This document shows positions 18,745-26,004 of a DNA stretch of 64,000 nucleotides, in pieces. The notes under the pieces are model-generated. The model saw nothing but the letters and a program-made list of their open reading frames with translations, had not been told where the DNA came from and made no database searches. Positions within the stretch are counted from its first letter, which is position 1. Each line of letters starts with the position of its first letter. The position numbers and the translations under genes were made by a program. The stretch comes from Pedobacter sp. MR2016-24. Its GTDB lineage: Bacteria > Bacteroidota > Bacteroidia > Sphingobacteriales > Sphingobacteriaceae. The DNA is taken from the NCBI RefSeq assembly GCF_026239655.1, contig NZ_JAPIVO010000004.1, positions 558,001 through 622,000 of the forward strand, written 5' to 3'.

Positions 18745-19245
18745 ATGAAGAAAATCTTATTTTTATTGACCGCATGTCTGCTCTTCACTCAATCATATGC
18801 ACAGGAAAAAAAGTCGGAGGTTAAACGTTTTATAAAAACTTCTACTGGATACCTAATGGTATTAAGGGAGGGAGATGATGTTTTTAAGGTTATTACGCAA
18901 CTAGCGAAAACAGAAAATATTCCCTCTGCAAATTTTTACGGGATGGGTTTCGCTGGGAGTGTAACTTTTGGCTTTTACGATTTCAACAAGAAAGTCTTCA
19001 ATCCAAAGGAATTTAAACGTGTCGAAATGGGTAGTGTGACAGGATCTATCGCCTGGAGCAAGGAGCAACCTTCACTTCATATTCATGGTATTGCCACTGA
19101 TGAGGAATTCAAAGCTTATGGCGGTCATGTCTTAGCCATGGTTGTAGGCACCGGTTCACTTGAAATCACCATTACTGTGCACCAGCAGAAACTGGAAAGA
19201 AAGGTTGAACAGCCTTTAAATGCCAACGTATTGCAGTTAGAATAG
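18745..19245 (+). CDS. Exported PPC (DUF296) domain protein
   Basis: The 166-residue protein has a signal peptide (MKKILFLLTACLLFTQSYAQ) followed by one PPC/DUF296 domain (about 25-150). Seen are the family FYGMGFAGSVTFGFYDF strand, the HIHGIATDEEF metal-site-like histidines and AYGGHVLAMVVGTGSLEI. In plants this domain accompanies AT-hooks and binds DNA, and bacterial versions are often annotated as DNA-binding, but the leader argues against a nucleoid role. A trimeric periplasmic metal- or ligand-binding function is more likely (inference). A hairpin terminator follows at 19280-19317. Confidence 0.85.
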   Translation: MKKILFLLTACLLFTQSYAQEKKSEVKRFIKTSTGYLMVLREGDDVFKVITQLAKTENIPSANFYGMGFAGSVTFGFYDFNKKVFNPKEFKRVEMGSVTGSIAWSKEQPSLHIHGIATDEEFKAYGGHVLAMVVGTGSLEITITVHQQKLERKVEQPLNANVLQLE

Positions 19246-19279
19246 TTGCAAAAGGCTTTATGTATGCCGCTCATTTTGA

Positions 19280-19317
19280 ATAAAATTTCTGAATTGTTTT
19301 ATATTCAGAAATTTTAT
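19280..19317. terminator. Hairpin terminator after the PPC-domain gene
   Basis: A 15-bp perfect, AT-rich stem (19280-19294 with 19303-19317) encloses an 8-base loop. Its A-rich left and T-rich right arms allow termination in either direction. Confidence 0.65.
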
Positions 19318-19382
19318 AATTTACAGCATTCTGGCAAATTCATTTTGGTTCCTATAGAAATCAATCTTAACCCTTTACAGCT

Positions 19383-19808
19383 ATGTCTACTATCAAAACA
19401 ACGGTTACCACTGCAAGTGTCGAGGAATTTATCACCTCCTTCGCTGATACAGAACAAAAGCGAAAAGATAGCTTTGAACTACTGCACATCATGAAGGATT
19501 ATACCGGTTATGAAGCCAGGATGTGGGGACCAAGTATTATTGGATTTGGGTCATACCACTATAAGTCCGAAAGGAGTCGGCAGGAAGGAGATTGGCCGCT
19601 GGTAAGTTTTTCTCCACGTAAGGCTGCTATTTCACTCTATGTTTATATGGGCACACCAGAACATGAAGCCTTGTTAGCAGACCTGGGTAAATTTAAAATG
19701 GGCAAAGGATGTATCTATGTCAAAAAACTGTCCGACATTAACATTGATGTACTCCAAAAACTGATGGGTGCAACAATAAATCGTTTACAAGACAAATTTC
19801 CCGCATAA
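19383..19808 (+). CDS. DUF1801 domain protein
   Basis: The 141-residue cytoplasmic protein fits the DUF1801 (YdhG-like) family: VEEFITSFADTEQKRKDSFELLHIM, then GPSIIGFGSYHYKSERSRQEGDWPLVSFSPRKAAISLYVYMG and GKGCIYVKKLSDINIDVLQKLM. Members are single-domain proteins of unknown biochemical function related in fold to the iron-binding-like YdhG group. The start at ATG 19383 is chosen because the upstream frame overlaps the preceding terminator. GH32 begins 19 bases after its stop, so the two may be co-transcribed, though a functional link is not obvious. Confidence 0.88.
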   Translation: MSTIKTTVTTASVEEFITSFADTEQKRKDSFELLHIMKDYTGYEARMWGPSIIGFGSYHYKSERSRQEGDWPLVSFSPRKAAISLYVYMGTPEHEALLADLGKFKMGKGCIYVKKLSDINIDVLQKLMGATINRLQDKFPA

Positions 19809-19827
19809 TACCGGAACCTTAAAGGAT

Positions 19828-21474
19828 ATGAAGACGAGACTGAAGATCATACTGAGCATCAGTATACTTATGGCTTCACTACAAACTGCTAAAGCAGCTG
19901 ATATTGTCATCAAAATAAATAAACGCTACCTCAATCTACCTATCGCGCAGACACAGTCAAGGGCCAACATGAAGTTTGTCATTAGTGGTAAACAGGAACG
20001 TGCGTTCAAGATCAGGCTTGCTAAAGATGAGCCGGAGTATTGGGTATACTGTGATGTAACTGCTTTGAAAGGAAAAACGGTGACCATCAGTTATGACGGT
20101 GATGAGGCTGGACTCAAGAAGATCTATCAAAATGATGAGATCGAAGGGCAAAAGCTGCTGTACAAAGAAAAGAACAGGCCACAGTTTCATTTCACTGCTA
20201 AGAGAGGCTGGATCAACGACCCTAACGGACTTATCTTTTATGAAGGAGAGTATCATCTATTCTTTCAGCATAACCCTTATGAAAAGGAATGGGAAAATAT
20301 GTCATGGGGCCATGCGGTGAGTAAAGATATGATCCATTGGGAGGAGCTGCCTACTGCTTTGAGTCCTGATAATTTGGGTACCATGTTTTCCGGTTCGGCA
20401 GTGATCGATTATGCGAATACCGCTGGTTTTAATAAAGGAAAGACTCCTGCAATGGTAGCTACCTATACTGTTGCTTCGGCCGATAAACAAGTGCAATGTG
20501 TTGCTTATAGTCTGGATAAAGGGCGTAGCTGGACAAAATATAGCAATAATCCGATTATTGACTCAAAAGCAAAATGGAACAGCGTTGATACCAGAGATCC
20601 GAGGGTGTTCTGGTATCAGCCGGGTAAACACTGGGTGATGGTGCTCAATGAACGGGACGGGCATTCTATCTATAATTCTTCCAATTTAAAGGACTGGACC
20701 TTTCAGACCCATACTACCGGTTTCTGGGAATGTCCTGATCTTTTCGAACTGCCTGTCGATGGTGATCCATCGAAAACCAAATGGGTCATATATGGTGCTT
20801 CCAATACTTATATGACTGGTAGTTTTGACGGCAAGAAATTTACGCCCGAATCTGGTAAACATTATTTTGTGAATGGGACCATCTATGCCGCACAAACCTT
20901 TACTAATATTCAGGAAGCAGACGGAAGAAGAATCCAGATTGGATGGGGAAGGGTCGGACATCCGGGAATGCCTTTCAATGGCATGATGCTGTTACCGACA
21001 GAACTGAAACTGAAGACCACAAAAGATGGCATACGACTATTCAGTGAACCTGTCAAAGAAGCAAACCAGCTTTTTAAATCCGTAGGCAAATGGACTAATC
21101 TAAATGAGAATGATGCAAATGAAAAGTTGAAGAACTATAACAATAATGATGAGATCCGCATCAAAACGAAGCTTAAGCTTTCTCACGCGACCAGTGCTGG
21201 TATATATCTTTTTGGTCAGCGCATACTGGATTACGACATGAACTATAACCTGGTTAACGGAGTTTTTTATTCTCCAGAGGATATGACCAGCATGGAAATT
21301 TCAGCAGATATCTATATAGACCGAACCTCCATTGAGGTATTTATTGACGGAGGAGCATATTCTTATTCTCTGGAACGTAAACCTGATCCTAAAAACGCGG
21401 AGGGTTTACATTTCTGGGGGAATACTATTGAAGTAAAAGACCTGGAGGTTTATACTGTAAAATCGATCTGGTAG
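19828..21474 (+). CDS. GH32 fructan hydrolase (levanase/exo-inulinase type)
   Basis: The 548-residue protein has a signal peptide of about 23 residues, an N-terminal beta domain (about 25-120, DIVIKINKRYLNLPIAQ; a Bacteroidetes GH32-associated domain), a five-bladed propeller (about 120-430) and a C-terminal beta-sandwich. The GH32 catalytic triad is clear: nucleophile Asp131 in WINDPNG, transition-state Asp257 in TRDPRV and acid/base Glu301 in FWECPDLF. It would release fructose from levan, inulin or sucrose-type substrates, probably in the periplasm or at the surface. No SusCD or fructokinase genes accompany it in the window. A strong palindromic terminator follows. Confidence 0.94.
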   Translation: MKTRLKIILSISILMASLQTAKAADIVIKINKRYLNLPIAQTQSRANMKFVISGKQERAFKIRLAKDEPEYWVYCDVTALKGKTVTISYDGDEAGLKKIYQNDEIEGQKLLYKEKNRPQFHFTAKRGWINDPNGLIFYEGEYHLFFQHNPYEKEWENMSWGHAVSKDMIHWEELPTALSPDNLGTMFSGSAVIDYANTAGFNKGKTPAMVATYTVASADKQVQCVAYSLDKGRSWTKYSNNPIIDSKAKWNSVDTRDPRVFWYQPGKHWVMVLNERDGHSIYNSSNLKDWTFQTHTTGFWECPDLFELPVDGDPSKTKWVIYGASNTYMTGSFDGKKFTPESGKHYFVNGTIYAAQTFTNIQEADGRRIQIGWGRVGHPGMPFNGMMLLPTELKLKTTKDGIRLFSEPVKEANQLFKSVGKWTNLNENDANEKLKNYNNNDEIRIKTKLKLSHATSAGIYLFGQRILDYDMNYNLVNGVFYSPEDMTSMEISADIYIDRTSIEVFIDGGAYSYSLERKPDPKNAEGLHFWGNTIEVKDLEVYTVKSIW

Positions 21475-21485
21475 GGAAATATCAA

Positions 21486-21517
21486 AATTTTGGGATGCCT
21501 TAAGGCATCCCAAAATT
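21486..21517. terminator. Perfect 32-base palindrome, bidirectional terminator
   Basis: The half-site AATTTTGGGATGCCTT (21486-21501) is followed directly by its exact reverse complement. It carries A/T runs at both ends and lies between GH32 and the opposing XRE gene; it also marks the left edge of the accessory island. Confidence 0.85.
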
Positions 21518-21565
21518 ACTAAGTAGCCGTGCGGCCTTCCATTCCAGAGAAAAGCTGTAGTTTTT

Positions 21566-21940
21566 CTAACTGCTTTTCAGGTGCTGAATTTCTTCAAACA
21601 CTTTGAAAAGTTGTTTTTTCAACAAAGAAACCTGACCTTCCAGCAGGTGCTGATTGGATTCAAGAGTTTTGATGTCTTTGATCAGACCTGATTTTAGCTC
21701 AACACTTTTTTTATGGCCCGTTCCATGAAAAAACCATTCATAGCTCATATGAAACACTTCATGCATTTTTCTGATCAGCTCTAAGGGGATCATATATGTA
21801 CCCGCTTCGTAGCGCTGTATCTTTAATCTGGAAATCCCTAAAGCCGAAGCAAAAGTTTCCTGACTATGTCCTTCTCCCTTTCTAAATAGCCTGAGCCTTT
21901 TAATTTCATCACTAACCAGAAGCTCTTCTTTAATTGCCAT
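21566..21940 (-). CDS. XRE-family transcriptional regulator with coiled-coil tail
   Basis: The 124-residue protein has a classic helix-turn-helix: EIKRLRLFRKGEGHSQETFA, then ALGISRLKIQRYEAGTYMIP, at about residues 12-70. The C-terminal half (GLIKDIKTLESNQHLLEGQV) forms a heptad-rich coiled coil for dimerisation. It lies 26 bases after the stop of the S24 repressor gene and in the same direction, so the two are probably one leftward regulatory operon. Its target may be the same operator region or another promoter of the island; nothing in the sequence decides this. Confidence 0.85.
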   Translation of the reverse strand: MAIKEELLVSDEIKRLRLFRKGEGHSQETFASALGISRLKIQRYEAGTYMIPLELIRKMHEVFHMSYEWFFHGTGHKKSVELKSGLIKDIKTLESNQHLLEGQVSLLKKQLFKVFEEIQHLKSS

Positions 21941-21966
21941 ACATTCAACTTCTAAATTTCGTATAC

Positions 21967-22617
21967 CTAAAAGAATTTCTTGATTGCTCCCTTTACCCTG
22001 AAAATATGGGTGATTACTTCCTTAGGTATCAGCTGTGGTTTATAGTCTTCGCTTTTATTGTAAGGTATCAGCATAAAACTGTCCTTATCCTCACACGATC
22101 CGATCATCTTGATGGTTCGGAAACCATTATCAGTAATGATCGCATAGATTTCACCTTCCAAAAGGAAACGTTTCCAGTCGTTCACCTGCTTTAATGCCAC
22201 AATATCGCCATGAGCAATAAGTGGCCCCATACTTTTACCAGAAACGTTTACCCAATAATCCGCATCATTAAAAGGCAGAAAGTCAATATAAAAGGCCGGA
22301 TTTACCTGGGTATTGTTAAATACCAGGTCAAAGCCGCCAACGAAATCTATATCATAATAAGGAACGCCCTTTCTGCTGTTATTAAATGTTGGAATACTGG
22401 ATTGGTCTATCGAAGAATTGCTCTCATTATTGTCGCCATAATCTGACAAGTCAATATTTAACTTTTCGTTGATGAGTTTCACAATTTCATCACTCAGCAC
22501 AGATTTACTGGACCAGGTTACTATAGTTTGTCTGGACTTGCCTATTTTCTCTGCCGCAGCTTCCTGAGATAAGTCAAGTCTTTTTAATGCGTTTTTTAAA
22601 TTTTTTCCGCTGATCAT
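21967..22617 (-). CDS. CI/LexA-type S24 repressor
   Basis: The 216-residue protein is started at ATG 22617; an upstream extension to 22707 would run through the operator. N-terminal HTH (about 7-50, LSQEAAAEKIGKSRQTIVTW), a linker, then an S24 peptidase-like domain. The Ser129-Met130 (SGKSMGPL) and Lys170 (RTIKMI) dyad is intact, and a GG pair at residues 94-95 (IDFVGGFDL) lies where LexA/CI proteins cut themselves. In known systems RecA filaments trigger this self-cleavage, so the gene is expected to keep the rightward island genes silent until DNA damage (inference). Divergent arrangement with the operator and promoter at 22643-22689 supports this. Confidence 0.9.
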   Translation of the reverse strand: MISGKNLKNALKRLDLSQEAAAEKIGKSRQTIVTWSSKSVLSDEIVKLINEKLNIDLSDYGDNNESNSSIDQSSIPTFNNSRKGVPYYDIDFVGGFDLVFNNTQVNPAFYIDFLPFNDADYWVNVSGKSMGPLIAHGDIVALKQVNDWKRFLLEGEIYAIITDNGFRTIKMIGSCEDKDSFMLIPYNKSEDYKPQLIPKEVITHIFRVKGAIKKFF

Positions 22618-22642
22618 CAGATTTTTGTGTAAAATTACCAAT

Positions 22643-22674
22643 AAAGTCTTGACAAGACTTGTCTTTTTGACTTT
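22643..22674. promoter_or_regulatory. Overlapping palindromic operator next to the S24 repressor gene
   Basis: AAGTCTTGACAAGACTT (22644-22660) is an inverted repeat of two 8-base arms around one base. The overlapping GACAAGACTTGTC (22651-22663) is a second palindrome, and an outer AAAGTC/GACTTT pair (22643-22648 and 22669-22674) flanks both. Three phased copies of one half-site suggest cooperative repressor binding. Confidence 0.72.
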
Positions 22675-22689
22675 ACTTTTGTACCTTTG
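22659..22689 (+). promoter_or_regulatory. Rightward promoter of the accessory island
   Basis: TTG at 22659-22661, exactly 20 bases, then TACCTTTG at 22682-22689 gives a full Bacteroidetes consensus. A second TAnnTTTG (TACTTTTG, 22674-22681) lies just upstream with a TTG 22 bases before it. The TTG falls inside the palindromic operator, so repressor binding would block it. Confidence 0.7.
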
Positions 22690-22752
22690 AATTATACAAT
22701 CAGACAAATATATAACAAAAATTCATTTAACTTATTACAAAAGACAACCATT

Positions 22753-23019
22753 ATGACAATACGTACATCAAATCGGAGTAAGATGCCCGGTAAATATGTG
22801 GAGGAAAACAGTTGTATTGTCAAAATGGGACAAATTCCCGAAAGACAATTGATGCCTGATCCGCACGTGATTTTTGAATTGTTCAGCAGATTTAGTGCAG
22901 GTGTGTTCCCTGATATCGCATTCAGGCAAAGCTCATTTTTTCAGCATACTGCTTCGATGATCAATTTGTTAGCTACAAACGGAGAGTTTAATGGCAAAAG
23001 AGGAAATGATAATGTCTGA
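22753..23019 (+). CDS. Hypothetical first gene of the island's rightward operon
   Basis: An 88-residue protein from ATG 22753, the first ATG after the early promoter with a leader of about 57 bases. The basic N-terminus (MTIRTSNRSKMPGKYVEENS) is followed by a mixed segment (VIFELFSRFSAGVFPDIAFR). There is no signal peptide and no family I recognise. By position it is like the small early genes next to phage repressors (Cro-like or antirepressor), but no helix-turn-helix is visible. It overlaps the next gene. Confidence 0.6.
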   Translation: MTIRTSNRSKMPGKYVEENSCIVKMGQIPERQLMPDPHVIFELFSRFSAGVFPDIAFRQSSFFQHTASMINLLATNGEFNGKRGNDNV

Positions 23020-23179
23020 AAATAGTGTAATAAGTGATCAACAAAGAATAAGGATACTGGAAGATGAAATACTGAACATGCGCAAATTATTTGTAATGCA
23101 GATCGAAAGAATTGAGGCAATCATTGGCATTGGTGATGATTTTGAACGTAACGCGGTAAAATCATTAGATAAAGAATAA
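22991..23179 (+). CDS. Hypothetical small coiled-coil protein
   Basis: A 62-residue acidic protein predicted to be almost wholly helical, with heptad-like spacing in QQRIRILEDEILNMRKLFVM. The start could be ATG 22991, 23006 or 23012; the last gives the tightest stop-start overlap with the previous gene. No recognised family. It ends four bases before the next gene, so it belongs to the same transcript. Confidence 0.55.
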   Translation: MAKEEMIMSENSVISDQQRIRILEDEILNMRKLFVMQIERIEAIIGIGDDFERNAVKSLDKE

Positions 23180-23182
23180 GAA

Positions 23183-23371
23183 ATGCAAAGAGACTATATC
23201 AATAAAGGAAAGATCAGGGCTGAACCCCTAGTCTGTTTTGAATGTGACCGTCCGTTCGCCCACGAAAGATTTTATAGTGCCGGATATACATTTTGCGCAT
23301 TTAACTGTAAAAAGTTATTTGAAAGGCGCAGGAAGTTGGAGATAAAAACAAGATGCAACGAAAATATATAA
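23183..23371 (+). CDS. Hypothetical small zinc-finger-like protein
   Basis: A 62-residue basic protein with cysteines arranged as CFECDRPF, then CAFNCKKLF about 20 residues later, consistent with a treble-clef or ribbon-type zinc site. Small proteins of this kind are frequent in phage and plasmid early operons and bind nucleic acids or protein partners (general knowledge). Its first residues MQRDYINKGKI resemble the start of the next protein (MQRKYITKEKM), hinting at a local duplication. It overlaps the next frame by 19 bases. Confidence 0.6.
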   Translation: MQRDYINKGKIRAEPLVCFECDRPFAHERFYSAGYTFCAFNCKKLFERRRKLEIKTRCNENI

Positions 23372-24153
23372 CGAAAGAAAAGATGATGAACCAACTTACT
23401 ACAACCCAGCAGGAATTGTCCGTACCCAGAAATAAATTTCAGCATATTCTGCAAAATCAGCCAGTCTATCTCGATGATTTTAACGAGGTATATCATGAAG
23501 TAAAAACACAAATTGTCAAATCTTTCCATCACCTGGAATGGACATTACCGTCAAGAAATGATTTGCACCTCCTGGTAAATGAAGTAGCCGCCAGCATAAG
23601 AGTTAACCACAGGCAGCTCCGTACAGCGGAGATCTCGCTCTGCTTTGCTAAAGGAATCAGAGGAGAATATGGAGAGTTCTACGGATTGAGCCTGGTTAGC
23701 TGTGATAACTTTTTCTCGAAGTATCTCACTAGCGGTTACCGCCGGGGGCTTGCACAGAGTCTGGCTGCCTTCCAGCTTCCCCCGGTTTCAAGGGAGCTGA
23801 GCCGGAAAAAAAAGATTGATCTTTCCAATAAAGCATTTGAAATCTATCAGATCAAAGGATTTTATGATGATCAGGATAATGCCGTTTACGACTTTTTAGA
23901 TCAGGAGTTAATCATTCCCTTTACGCCAGAGGAGAAACTCGCGATACTGGAAGAGGCGAGGAAGAAGATCGATTTGGAGATTAAAAAAGATAGCCTGCGG
24001 AAAAGAAAGGAGTGTTTCAATAAACAAGCGAGGACGATGGTTAAAGGAGAGCACCTCGATATCCCCGAGTCGAAGAGAATTGCACTTCACAAATATTTCA
24101 GGTTGTTGCAGCTAAAAGGTGGCATGATTCCATTTTTACAACATCATAATTAG
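23353..24153 (+). CDS. Hypothetical 266-residue island protein
   Basis: I do not recognise a family. The protein has a mixed middle part (HLEWTLPSRNDLHLLVNEVA, CFAKGIRGEYGEFYGLSLVS) and a strongly charged helical C-terminus (KKDSLRKRKECFNKQARTMV). There is no signal peptide or membrane helix. The start could be 23353, overlapping the previous gene, or ATG 23383/23386. In this position phages often encode replication or transcription regulators, and the basic tail would suit nucleic-acid binding, but that is positional inference only. Confidence 0.68.
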   Translation: MQRKYITKEKMMNQLTTTQQELSVPRNKFQHILQNQPVYLDDFNEVYHEVKTQIVKSFHHLEWTLPSRNDLHLLVNEVAASIRVNHRQLRTAEISLCFAKGIRGEYGEFYGLSLVSCDNFFSKYLTSGYRRGLAQSLAAFQLPPVSRELSRKKKIDLSNKAFEIYQIKGFYDDQDNAVYDFLDQELIIPFTPEEKLAILEEARKKIDLEIKKDSLRKRKECFNKQARTMVKGEHLDIPESKRIALHKYFRLLQLKGGMIPFLQHHN

Positions 24154-24195
24154 TCGTCCTTTTTTAATAAAAATATAAATTAATTGTTCGCTATT

Positions 24196-24690
24196 ATGAC
24201 ATACAGAACATTATGTGATGCCGGTAAAAATATGAAGGAATACAATATCCATCTGGTCGTTGATATTCTGCGCAAAGAGTACCCGGAAATAGAACTTAAG
24301 ATCCGGCAGCGTATAGACGATGATATTCCCGGAAAAGTAGATGACCTCTCGCATATACCGGAAATTATCAGGTTATTTACGCATATACGTGGTATTGACG
24401 ATGTGGTAATGGCTATTGTACGATATGGCAATAAAGAGATCTGGGAAAATATAGATCTGCTCCTTGCTGTAGTCATGCTGTTTTATCATCCTGAAAAAGT
24501 GTTGCAGCTGACTGACGAAAAAGCAAAATATGGTGTAATGAGTGCCATCTCCAATGTGCTGCAATGCAGTAATAAACTATTGCAGAGGCGTATTTCACAG
24601 GTGATCGTCTCCTTTAAAGCTTACAAGGCTTTCAGGGAAGAAACATACAGAATCTACGAACTGATAAATGAGACAAAGAAGCTAGTATAA
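24196..24690 (+). CDS. Hypothetical helical protein
   Basis: A 164-residue protein from ATG 24196; a TTG at 24184 would add four residues. It appears almost entirely alpha-helical with hydrophobic periodicity (ENIDLLLAVVMLFYHPEKVLQL) but no clear signal peptide. No family recognised. It is the last of the small genes before a 460-base gap, so it may end the early transcript. Function is unknown; it is counted as a gene for its length, codon use and direction. Confidence 0.62.
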   Translation: MTYRTLCDAGKNMKEYNIHLVVDILRKEYPEIELKIRQRIDDDIPGKVDDLSHIPEIIRLFTHIRGIDDVVMAIVRYGNKEIWENIDLLLAVVMLFYHPEKVLQLTDEKAKYGVMSAISNVLQCSNKLLQRRISQVIVSFKAYKAFREETYRIYELINETKKLV

Positions 24691-25152
24691 AGCCTTTAAC
24701 TATAAAATTTTAACGAAAGCTGGTCAATACAAGTTGGCATTCTCATAAAATTTATAATCAGAATTAAAGATCGTAAATTTACAGTATTCAAATAAACAGA
24801 TAAATATATCCTCGTCATGCCAGTATTTGTGCTGGCTCCGTTTTGGTTGTTCCTGCAGATTTGTGCCGTGCCGCGACTATTTAGAAGCAGGGGGACGATT
24901 TGCGCTGCTGCAGGTTCAGTCACAACAGGAAAAGAACAGGATTAAAAAAATAACAGTCGCGTTGATGAGATCAAAGCTGTCTTCATTTCGTTCGGAATGT
25001 TCCTTATCAGCATATTTTGAAATTACCCTGTTAGGGTCAAAATCAGACTTTAAAAGATTTAGTAAACACGGTTAATGGCCTTTGTATTTCGCTTAAAATT
25101 CAGTAAAAGAGCACACTAAGGTAAATTTATAAACACATAAAATAGAAAGATC
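24691..25152. other. 460-base non-coding gap between regulatory and lysis modules
   Basis: No convincing gene. A structure can be drawn at 24846-24926: GTTGT (24846-24850) with ACAAC (24922-24926), and CCTGCAG (24852-24858) with CTGCAGG (24908-24914), separated by an asymmetric bulge. This could be an RNA element or terminator for the early operon. A promoter for the muramidase operon should lie near 25080-25140, but no exact TAnnTTTG is present there. Confidence 0.4.
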
Positions 25153-25710
25153 ATGAATGTAAAAAAGGAAGAACTGGTGGGACTGGCACAATCTATAGGA
25201 ATAGAATATGCAGCGTTGATGGCTTTTATTAGTGTGGAAAGTGGTGGGAAAGGTTTTATCAATGATCGTATTGTAATTCAGTTTGAGCCATCATGGTTTA
25301 GAAAAAAAGCACCATTTGCACCATCCGGTTTATGGTCGCTGAACAAAGTAGAAAATCAGGATAAAGAATACAAAGCTTTCAGTAATGCCTTTAAAATCAA
25401 CAAAGATGCAGCCATGCAATCCACCAGCTGGGGGCTGGGTCAGATCATGGGTTTTCATTATGGACGCATTGGATTTAAAACAGTTGATGAAATGGTAGAT
25501 GCCTTTAAAACAGGTGAATACGAACAAGTAAAAGGTATGGTGAAATTCATTGCCAGTGATCCTAAACTGCTGAAAGCGATCAGAGAAAAGAACTGGCACC
25601 TGGTGGCCACCTATTATAATGGTGGCGGTTACAGGGAGCTGGCGAAGAAATATAACAGGGAGCCTTATAACATCAGTATGGAAAAGGCTTATCATAAATA
25701 TGGAGCGTAA
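25153..25710 (+). CDS. N-acetylmuramidase-type endolysin
   Basis: The 185-residue protein is a single N-acetylmuramidase domain (the DUF3380 family found in phage lysins). Seen: the catalytic-type Glu29 in AFISVESGGKGF, FEPSWFRKKAPF, the substrate-groove motif STSWGLGQIMGFHYGRIGF, and YYNGGGYRELAKKYN. It has no signal peptide, so export would need a holin or membrane damage, as for classical phage endolysins. The next two genes follow at 2- and 1-base gaps and encode single-span membrane proteins, which together look like a lysis cassette. It cuts the glycan chain of peptidoglycan. Confidence 0.9.
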   Translation: MNVKKEELVGLAQSIGIEYAALMAFISVESGGKGFINDRIVIQFEPSWFRKKAPFAPSGLWSLNKVENQDKEYKAFSNAFKINKDAAMQSTSWGLGQIMGFHYGRIGFKTVDEMVDAFKTGEYEQVKGMVKFIASDPKLLKAIREKNWHLVATYYNGGGYRELAKKYNREPYNISMEKAYHKYGA

Positions 25711-25712
25711 GA

Positions 25713-26003
25713 ATGAGCATAAACATACCTACACCAGAGAAGATGCAGAAGTATCCCTGGGGTGTAACTGTGGTGTCGCTGTTTGCTGTTGTCGTATTAC
25801 TCCTTTACCAGGTACTTCATAAAACAGATTGCGATGAATGTGAGCAACGATACCGCTCAGAAAGGAGTAAGAATGATCTCCTTACCACCGCATTGCTGAT
25901 TAAGAACGGAATCATCCTGCAGCAGGCCGTAGAGGCAAAAGAGAAAGACAGTACCATTACCAGGAAATTGAATAAATCAAAAGAAATAGTTAAACGGAAT
26001 TAG
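25713..26003 (+). CDS. Small single-span membrane protein, lysis-accessory candidate
   Basis: A 96-residue protein starting two bases after the endolysin gene. Residues 16-36 (WGVTVVSLFAVVVLLLYQVL) form one transmembrane helix. The C-terminal 60 residues are charged and helical, including CDECEQRYRSERSKNDLL. The layout, an inner-membrane anchor plus coiled-coil ectodomain, is that of i-spanins or of type-III holins; sequence alone cannot separate these. No family is recognised. The CDEC pair next to the membrane could allow disulfide cross-linking (inference). Confidence 0.62.
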   Translation: MSINIPTPEKMQKYPWGVTVVSLFAVVVLLLYQVLHKTDCDECEQRYRSERSKNDLLTTALLIKNGIILQQAVEAKEKDSTITRKLNKSKEIVKRN

Positions 26004-26004
26004 T

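Noticed and set aside
19246..19494. 82-codon frame between the PPC and DUF1801 genes
   Set aside because: Runs through a terminator hairpin and overlaps the DUF1801 start in another frame; the DUF1801 reading is clearly the real one.
24827..25075. 82-codon frame in the long gap of the island
   Set aside because: Cysteine- and arginine-rich, no plausible start context, covers the possible RNA structure and shows no coding-like pattern.
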